In this document: positions 58,058-64,000 of the stretch, in pieces
Numbering within the stretch: the stretch's first letter is position 1
Layout of the letters: each line of letters begins with the position of its first letter
NCBI RefSeq assembly: GCF_002575655.3
Contig: NC_053040.3
Location: 153,203,148-153,267,147 of the forward strand
From: Aegilops tauschii subsp. strangulata
Lineage: Eukaryota; Streptophyta; Magnoliopsida; Poales; Poaceae
Direction: 5' to 3'
DNA length: 64,000 nt
Notes under the pieces: model-generated
Database searches by the model: none
Told to the model about the DNA's origin: nothing
What the model saw: only the letters and a program-made list of their open reading frames with translations
Translations under genes and position numbers: made by a program

Positions 58058-58472
58058 GGCTGCGAATAGCAAACGTCTCCTAGGCCTCAAAACTTGCCTG
58101 TTCCCAAGGAGTTGTGCCCAAGCGACGGTTCGGTTACCCATGTCCGAGTTGATAAGAATCCCTTAAAAAAGGGAGACACGATCTCCGCTTGGACAAGACA
58201 TGCCAATAAAACCACGTCTCGAGACGTGGGGCGACGGGCTAGCTAACGGCTCGAAAATAATGGCCGAGCAGGCGTGATGTCATGTTACCAACAAAGCTGT
58301 TAGCGGATTGGACTCGTGAAATATTGTATCCTCTGCAGTTGTGTATACAGGTCCGGATATATCATTACATCTGAAGACTATCTTGGAGTTCGGAAAGGGG
58401 AACCCGCCTTGCAATGCCGAAGACAATCTGCGCGCCGGACTCCTCGTCATTGAAGCCAGGTTCAGGGGCTAC
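58058..58472 (+). other. Region between the antisense promoter and the 3' LTR
   Basis: No ORF supported. It ends in the polypurine tract GGTTCAGGGGCTAC (58459-58472). It would contain upstream regulatory DNA for the antisense gene. Confidence 0.5.
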
Positions 58473-58951
58473 AGAGGGAGTCCTGGACTAAGGGGCCCTC
58501 GGGCGTCCGGTCTATTATTAATGGGCCGGACTAATGGGCTGTGAAGACATGAAGGTCGAAGACTGTACCCGTGTCCGGATTGGACTCTCCTTGGCGTGGA
58601 AGGCAAGCTTGTCGACCAATTATGAAGATTCCTTCTTATGTAACCGACTCTATGTAACCCTAGATCCCCCCGGTGTCTATATAAACCGGAGGGTGTAGTC
58701 CAGAAAGGATAGACTCATTACCATAGTCATACAGGCTAGACTTCTAGGGTTTAGCCATTACGATCTCGTGGTAGATCAACTCTTGTAATACTCATATTTA
58801 TCAAGATCAATCAAGCTGGAAGTAGGGTATTACCTCCATAGAGAGGGCCCGAACCTGGGTAAACATCGTGTCCCCTGTCTCCTGTAACCATCGATCCTAG
58901 ACGCACAGTTCGGGACCCCCTACCCGAGATCCGCCGGTTTTGACACCGACA
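58473..58951 (+). repeat. 3' LTR of the Fatima-like element
   Basis: 479 bases, AGAGGGAGTCC ... ACACCGACA. The first base is changed (A for T). TATATAAA at 58678-58685. Differs from the 5' LTR at 11 positions by hand count. Confidence 0.9.
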
Positions 58952-58953
58952 CC

Positions 58954-59190
58954 AGCTACCTGGCCTCGTTTGCACTGCACGATGAGTTCCAGGTAGAGCA
59001 GACCAAGGACGGCGGGGTGGTGCCATTTGACAGCTTCGGCTTGCTGCTCGATGACCCGGAAGGCAACTCTGAGGAGTCGGGCGACGACGGGGATGACGAG
59101 GACGGGTTGGGTGATACCAGCGCCTCGGTGAACCCGGAGGCTACCGTGGAGGAGCCGACAGCTGCGCAACCCGGCGCGGGAGTCGCCTGA
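58954..59190 (+). pseudogene. Antisense accessory gene of the outer Tat element, 3' end
   Basis: It continues the 11525-11952 exon in phase: codon 58954 follows codon 11950-11952 once the two insertions and one copy of each target duplication are removed. The 79-codon tail begins SYLASFALHDEFQVEQ and ends in a strongly acidic region (EESGDDGDDEDGLGD) with TGA at 59188-59190. It corresponds to the C-terminal part of the LWP-domain protein. Confidence 0.8.
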
Positions 59191-59895
59191 AGCCGCCCTG
59201 TTTATCTTTCTCATATTTTTATTAAGTGGCAGGTCCACCTACCCACCAGGGTGTACTAGTGAATGTAATGAACTCTTGCCTTGGGCCCATATTTCTAGAA
59301 TGTAAATATTTTCGCGGGTATTTACGCCTTTGCTCTTTGTTCTCTAAGCCTTTTTTCTTGCTTGCTCCTTCTTTGCGCCTCCCCCTGCGAGTCGAACAGC
59401 CGGGTTCCAGTCTATGACAAGGAGTTCAGTCCTTGGAAAGAGCATGCAGTACTTAGGCCTTTCAAATGTTGAGCGTGAGTGAAACACCCGCTGGGCTGGC
59501 TGGCGAGTAGCCGGTCGTGGGGCAACTTAGTGTGGTGAGGCCGGGTCGGCCGATCCGGTAGATCCAACTTAGTGTTTCGTGGCGTGCAGGTGCTTTGGCC
59601 CATAGTTCTTGCCGGCCAACAACCAAAGCCGGACTATGGCGTAGGGCGAAGTGGAGGGCCTTGGCCACCCGAACACGCCGAGATGTGCTAAGGAGGACGG
59701 CGGGTTGCGGCGAAGCCGGCCAGCCCACGAGCTCCTGGGTTGGGCGCACCAACTTGGCGGTGGAGGTTTAAGAAAATTCACAAGGGTGTGCAAAACACAA
59801 TGATTTGAAAGTAAAAGGTAGCCCCCAAGTGTCGTTCGGGGGTCCCATTGTCTTTCATAGAATTACAAAAGGCAGCGATACATACATGCATATGG
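59191..59895. other. Spacer between convergent accessory gene and pol
   Basis: Non-coding. It contains the 3' untranslated part of the plus-strand accessory gene and that of the minus-strand pol. GC-rich patches such as gccggccagcc produce chance ORFs. Nothing else is seen. Confidence 0.6.
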
Positions 59896-60059
59896 CTAAC
59901 TGTAAAACAGGCGGAGGAGCTCTGTGTTCCAGGGCCGGCTTGGCTCTTCATCGGCACTATCCCTCTTGCACTTGTTCGGCTTGCGAGCATCGATGAGGTA
60001 GTAGGCGTTGCAGTCACATAAGGCTCTGCTGACGATGAAGGGGCCCTTCCATGGGGAGG
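59896..60059 (-). pseudogene. pol: pol C-terminus of the outer Tat element
   Basis: The minus strand reads SPWKGPFIVSRALCDCNAYY followed by a basic stretch, ending RLFYS and TAG at 59896-59898. This is the integrase C-terminal 'W.GPF.V' region of Tat-type polyproteins. It is cut at 60059 by the inverted LTR pair. Confidence 0.8.
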
Positions 60060-61360
60060 TGATATGTCTCCAATGTATCTATAATTTTTGATTGTTCCAT
60101 GCTATTATATTGTCTATTTTGGATGTTTTATATGCATTAATATGCTATTTTATATTATTTTTAGGACTACCTATTAACCTAGAGCCGAGTGCTAGTTCCT
60201 ATTTTTCCTTGTTTTAGAGTTTCGCAGAAAAGGAATACCAAACGGAGTCCAAATGGAATAAAACTTTCGCGATGCTTTTTCTTGGACCAGAAGACATCCA
60301 GAGGACTTGGAGTGCAAGTCAGAGAAGCCACGAGGCGGCCACAAGGACGGAGGGCACGCCCAGGGGGGTAGGGCGCGCCCCCACCCTTGTGGGCCCCTCG
60401 TGACTTCACCGACCTAGTTTCTTCGCCTATATATTCTCATATATCCCAAAACCAACAGAGAGATCCATGAAAACACTTTTCCACCGCCGCAACCTTCGGT
60501 ACCTGTGACATCCCATTTAGGGGCCTTTTCCGGTACCCAGCCGGAGGGGGATTTGATCACGGAGGGCTTCTACATCAACACCATTGCCCTTCCGATGAAG
60601 TGTGAGTAGTTTACCACAGACCTACGAGTCAATAGATAGTAGCTAGATGGCTTCTTCTCTCTCTTTGATTCTCAATACCATGCTCTCCTCGATGTTCTTG
60701 GAGATGTATTCGATGTAATACTTTTTTGCGGTGTGTTTGCCGAGATCCGATGAATTGTGGATATATGACCAGCTTATCTATGAATATTAGTTGAATCTTC
60801 TCTGAATTCTTATATGCATGATTTGATATCTTTGCAAGTCTCTTCGAACTACCGATTTGGTTTGGCCAACTAGATTGGTTTTTCTTGCAATGGGAGAAGT
60901 GCTTAGCTTTGGGTTCAATCTTGCGGTGTCCTTTCCTAGGGACAGTAGGGGCAGCAAGGCACGTATTGTATTGTTGCCATCGAGGATAAAAAAGATGGGG
61001 TTTTCATCATATTGCTTGAGTTAATTCCTCTACATCATGTCATCTTGCTTAAAGCATTACTCAGTTCTTTATGAACTCAATACTCTAGATGCAAGCTGGA
61101 TAGAGGTCGATGTGTGGAGTAATAGTAGTAGATGCAGGCAGGAGTCGGTCTACTTGACATGGATGTGATGCCTATATTCAGGATCATTGCCTTAGATATC
61201 GTCATAACTTTGCGCTTTTCTATCAATTGCTCGACAGTAATTTGTTCACCCACCGTATTATTTTCTATCTTGAGAGAAGCCTCCAGTGAAACCTATGGCC
61301 CCGGGTCTATTTTCCATCATATAAGTTTCCGATCTACTATTTTGCAATCTTTTACTTTCC
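60060..61360 (+). repeat. Left arm: truncated forward LTR
   Basis: Starts TGATATGTCTCCAATG and is collinear with the right arm until 'tttactttcc' at 61360, about 300 bases short of the LTR end. Confidence 0.85.
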
Positions 61361-61368
61361 GTAGATCT

Positions 61369-61385
61369 CCCCGGCAACGGCGCCA
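61369..61385 (-). other. tRNA-Asp primer-binding site at the inversion junction
   Basis: The minus strand reads TGGCGCCGTTGCCGGGG, a perfect 17-base complement of the tRNA-Asp 3' end. Only about 8 internal bases lie between it and the breakpoint at 61360/61361. Confidence 0.85.
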
Positions 61386-61396
61386 GAAATTCTTCC

Positions 61397-63140
61397 TGCT
61401 ACTTCTTGAGCTTGCGTTGGTTTTTCCCTTGAAGAGGAAAGGGTGATGCAGCAAAGTTGAGATAAGTATTTCCCTTAGTTTGAGAACCAAGGTATCAATC
61501 CAGTAGGAGATAATGCACAAATCACCAATACCTGCACAAACAATGAAACAACTTGCACCCAACTCGATAAACGGGTTGCCAATCCCTTCACGGTTACTTG
61601 CAAAAGTGAGATCTGATAGATAAAGATGAAAGTAATAAAATGGTAAAGTAAATATTTTTGGTTTATAGATTGGAAAGTAGAAGATTGCAAAATAGTAGAT
61701 CGGAAACTTACATGATGGAAAATAGACCCGGGGGCCATAGGTTTCACTAGAGGCTTCTCTCATGATAGCAAATAATACGGTGGGTGAACAAATTACTGCC
61801 GAGCAATTGATAGAAAAGCGCAAAGTTATGATGATATCCAAGGCAGTGATTATGAAATATAGGCATCACGTCCGTGTCAAGTAGACCAAAACGATTCTGC
61901 ATCTACTACTATTACTCCACACATCGACCGACTCCTGCCTGCATCTAGAGTATTAAGTTCATGAAGAACAGAGTAACACATTAAGTAAGATGACATGATG
62001 TAGAGGAATAAACTCAAGCAATATGATATAGGCATCACGTCCGTGTCAAGTAGACCGAAATGATTCTGCATCTACTACTATTACTCCACACATCGACCGA
62101 CTCCTGCCTGCATCTAGAGTATTAAGTTCATGAAGAACAGAGTAACGCATTAAGTAAGATGACATGACGTAGAGGAATAAACTCAAGCAATATAATGTAA
62201 AACCCATCTTTTATCCTCGATGGCAACAATATAATACGTGCCTTGCTGCCCCTACTGTCACTGGGAAAGGACACCGCAAGATTGAACCCATGCTAAGCAC
62301 TTCTCCCATTGCAAGAAAAACCAATCTAGTTGGCCAAACCAAACTCATAGTTCGAAGAGAATTACAAAGATATCAAATCATGCATAAAAGAGGTCAGATA
62401 AGATTCAAATAATATTCATAGATAAGCTGATCATAAATCCACAATTCACTGGATCTCGGCAAACACACCGCAAAAGAGTATTACATCGGATAGATCTCCA
62501 AGAACATCGAGGAGAACATGGTATTCAGAATCAAAGAAAGAGAAGAAGCCATCTAGCTACTAGCTATGGACCCGTAGGTCTATGGTAAACTACTCACGCT
62601 TCATCGGAAGGGCAATAGAGTTGATGTAGAAGCCCTCCATGATCGAATCCCCCTCTGGCAGGGTGCCGAAAAAGGTCCCTAGATGGGATCTCACGGGTCC
62701 AGTAGGTTGCGGCGGTGGAAAAGTGTTTTCGTGGACGCCTCTGGTGGTTTGGGAATATATGTGAATATATAGGCGAAAAAATTAGGTCAGGAGGGTCGCA
62801 GGGGGCCCACAAGATAGGGGGCACACCCTACTCCCTAGGTGAGCCCTCCACCCTTGTGGCCGCCTCGTGGCTCCTCCGACTTCATCTCCAAGTTTCCTGG
62901 GTGTCTTCTGGTCCAAGAAAAATCATCGTGAAGGTTTTATTCCGTTTGGACTCCATTTGGTATTCCTTTTCTGTGAAACTCAAAAACAAGGAAAAAACAG
63001 AAACTGGCACTGGGCTCTAGGTTAATAAGTTAGTCCCAAAAATAATATAAAATAGCATATTAATGCATATAAAACATCCAAAACAGATAATATAATTGCA
63101 TGGAACAATCAATAATTATAAATACGTGGGAGACATATCA
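61397..63140 (-). repeat. Right arm: complete reverse LTR
   Basis: 1744 bases; the minus strand starts TGATATGTCTCCCACG and ends AAGAAGTAGCA. It contains a 169-base tandem duplication (61862-62199). Confidence 0.85.
61862..62199. repeat. 169-base tandem duplication inside the LTR
   Basis: 'ggcatcacgtccgtgtcaagtagacc' recurs at 61862 and 62031; the two units are nearly identical through 'gaggaataaactcaagcaatat'. The left arm has only one unit. Confidence 0.9.
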
Positions 63141-64000
63141 GGGACTTGGAGGCGGCGTGGTGCCCGCACTCGCCCTGATGTATGTCGAGGAGGATCTCCA
63201 TGCCCTTGTCCTGCTCGACGCAGCGCTAGAAAACGCCCGCTGCGCTGCGTTAGACGGTCTTGTTGTTGATGATGTTGTAGGCAGACGCCCGACGTTGCAC
63301 TTGCCGGGCCTCGGTCTCGTCCGTGGGAAGTGCTCCACTCTCCAGGAAGGCTAGGATAGGCTGGGCCCATGACAGAGTCGTTACCATGGTGAAGACGGCC
63401 GCCCAGACGGGTTCTGGGCGGCGGCGACCGGGTTGAGCGCGGCAGCCCTCGGGCCGGGGTCGAGGGTTGCCGGGGTCGAGGAGGCAGCCCCCGAGCCGGG
63501 ATCGCCAGCCCCCGGGCCGGGATCGCAGTCCCCGGGCCGGGTTCCGCAACCCCCGGGACCGGCTTGGGGCCGGCAGCCCCCGAGCTTGGGCCGGCAGCCC
63601 CCAGGTCCGGGTTGGGGAGGGGCGCTACAGGGTCGTCTAGGATGAAGATGGACTCGGAATCCGGAGACGGCTTGACGGACAGCTTGCGTAAGTGCTCGAG
63701 GGAGACGCCAGATGGTTTGGCCTGCCGGGATGAGCCAATCTTGGGTAGCGTGTCGGTGGCTTCATTTTTCGCGTGCAGGACGTGGAGGAACTCGCAGCCG
63801 TCGAAGGTGCCGGAGAGCTACTGGACCAGGAAACGTTAGCTGGCCATGTTGGCATCCCGGGCATCCCACTCGCTGGAACACTACTGCACCACTAGGTCTG
63901 AATCGCCATAGCATAGGATGCGCCGGATGCTGAGTTCTTTGGCAAGCCGGAGGCCGTGCACGAGGGCTTCGTACTCGGCGATGTTGTTGGAGGCGGCGAA
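63141..64000 (-). pseudogene. pol: RNase H, linker and integrase N-terminus of the outer Tat element
   Basis: The minus strand reads an RNase H segment (NNIAEYEALVHGLRLAKEL, CYGDSDLVVQ) with TAG and TAA stops where Gln and Tyr codons are expected (about 63890 and 63840). It continues LSGTFDGCEFLHVLHAKNEA and then a Pro/Gly/Ala-rich linker at about 63430-63630. The linker leads to WAQPILAFLESGALP and the integrase zinc-finger region (KGMEILLDIHQGECGHHAAS) near 63150-63240. The reading ends at the LTR pair. Disabled by stops and the missing integrase core. Confidence 0.8.
63430..63630 (-). repeat. GC-rich short repeats encoding a Pro/Gly/Ala linker
   Basis: Repeated 'cagcccccgggccgggatcg'-like units give repeated GAAGP / IPARGL-type residues between RNase H and integrase. 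This looks like a local expansion of a flexible linker. Confidence 0.6.

Larger units (their letters stand above)
28815..58951 (+). mobile_element. Fatima-like non-autonomous Gypsy element with a spliced antisense gene
   Basis: Bounded by perfect 5-base duplications ccagc (28810-28814 and 58952-58956). LTRs are 28815-29293 and 58473-58951, both 479 bases and differing at 11 positions by hand count. Inside are gag (29341-53263, split three ways) and an antisense gene (57950-54852). No reverse transcriptase, RNase H or integrase is present; the gag linker around 53590 jumps directly to 3' untranslated-type sequence. The insertion lies only 3 bases past the right-hand target duplication of the Tat element. 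The family name Fatima is recalled from the LTR style (ends GACACCGACA) and is tentative. Confidence 0.85.
60060..63140. mobile_element. Inverted pair of Athila-like LTRs
   Basis: A plus-strand LTR (60060-61360, truncated at its 3' side) is joined to a minus-strand unit made of a few internal bases, the primer site (61385-61369) and a full LTR (63140-61397). Outer ends are TGATATGTCTCC and GGAGACATATCA. The arms share about 1.3 kb of imperfect inverted homology around a ~330-base centre. Flanks ggagg and gggac are not a duplication, and the integrase core of the host pol is missing at this point. Confidence 0.8.
6831..64000 (-). mobile_element. Outer Tat-lineage Gypsy element, heavily interrupted
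   Basis: On the minus strand the visible parts are pol remnants (64000-63141 and 60059-59896), a convergent antisense accessory gene (58954-59190 and 8444-11952 on plus), a polypurine tract (7786-7800) and a 3' LTR (6831-7785). Its gag and 5' LTR lie right of the window. It is interrupted by the elements at 11953-28806 and 28815-58951, and by an inverted LTR pair at 60060-63140. Excising the first two restores one open reading frame across the junction, which shows that both sides belong to one element. Confidence 0.8.

Noticed and set aside
1..64000. Ordinary host gene, rRNA, tRNA, organelle insertion or CRISPR array
   Set aside because: All long frames trace to transposable elements. The only tRNA-like words are primer-binding sites, and no repeat-spacer array with regular spacing exists. 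The lipoxygenase similarity is a short captured fragment.

Overview
The window is intergenic DNA from a large, repeat-rich grass genome, almost certainly a Triticeae species (wheat, Aegilops, barley or rye group). The clearest marker is a full-length Copia element whose long terminal repeats (LTRs) match the BARE1/WIS/Angela family. Fatima-like and Sabrina/WHAM-like Gypsy elements support this. I see no ordinary host gene, rRNA, tRNA or CRISPR array. Nearly every base belongs to a nested stack of transposable elements. Family names come from memory of the sequence style and are tentative except for the BARE1/WIS/Angela group.

Layout, outermost to innermost. 1-618 is the 5' LTR end of a Tat-lineage Gypsy element (minus strand) inserted in a non-autonomous Athila-like element (619-6830, plus). 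At 6831 a second Tat-lineage element begins on the minus strand and runs past the right edge: its 3' LTR is 6831-7785, its antisense accessory gene is 8444-11952 plus 58954-59190, and its pol remnants are 59896-60059 and 63141-64000. That accessory gene is split by two adjacent insertions. The first is a Tat-lineage element at 11953-28806, which itself carries a minus-strand Athila-like element at 14473-22365. The second is a Fatima-like element at 28815-58951. The Fatima-like element holds a non-autonomous LTR element of unknown family (30782-50711) and a BARE1/Angela-type solo LTR (51201-52931). The unknown element in turn holds a nearly intact BARE1/Angela-type element (35430-44189) and a CACTA transposon with a lipoxygenase fragment (46491-50194). 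An inverted pair of LTRs (60060-63140) replaces the integrase core of the outer Tat element.

Most insertions were closed by finding LTR termini (TG...CA) plus 4-5 bp target-site duplications: g/agcat, a/gggcc, ccagc, ccgtg, ccaca and catat. Removing the insertions on paper restores open reading frames across the junctions, which supports the reconstruction. Hand counts of LTR differences (Tat about 50 of 881, Fatima-like 11 of 479, Angela about 32 of 1735) fit the nesting order.

The most interesting theme is that three different Gypsy elements each carry an extra gene on the antisense strand between pol and the 3' LTR, each with its own TATA-like box. Two are spliced genes of one architecture: a 'putative gypsy-type transposon' N-terminus, a coiled coil and an LWP-containing C-terminal domain. 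The third is a compact ORF with an AT-hook-like motif and a B3-like DNA-binding domain. Other notable items are an open reading frame of about 1,000 codons without recognisable domains in the 30782-50711 element, the lipoxygenase exon capture, a tandem LTR-PPT-LTR arrangement, and arrays of a palindromic CCGGGTGCCCGG-type motif in an LTR.
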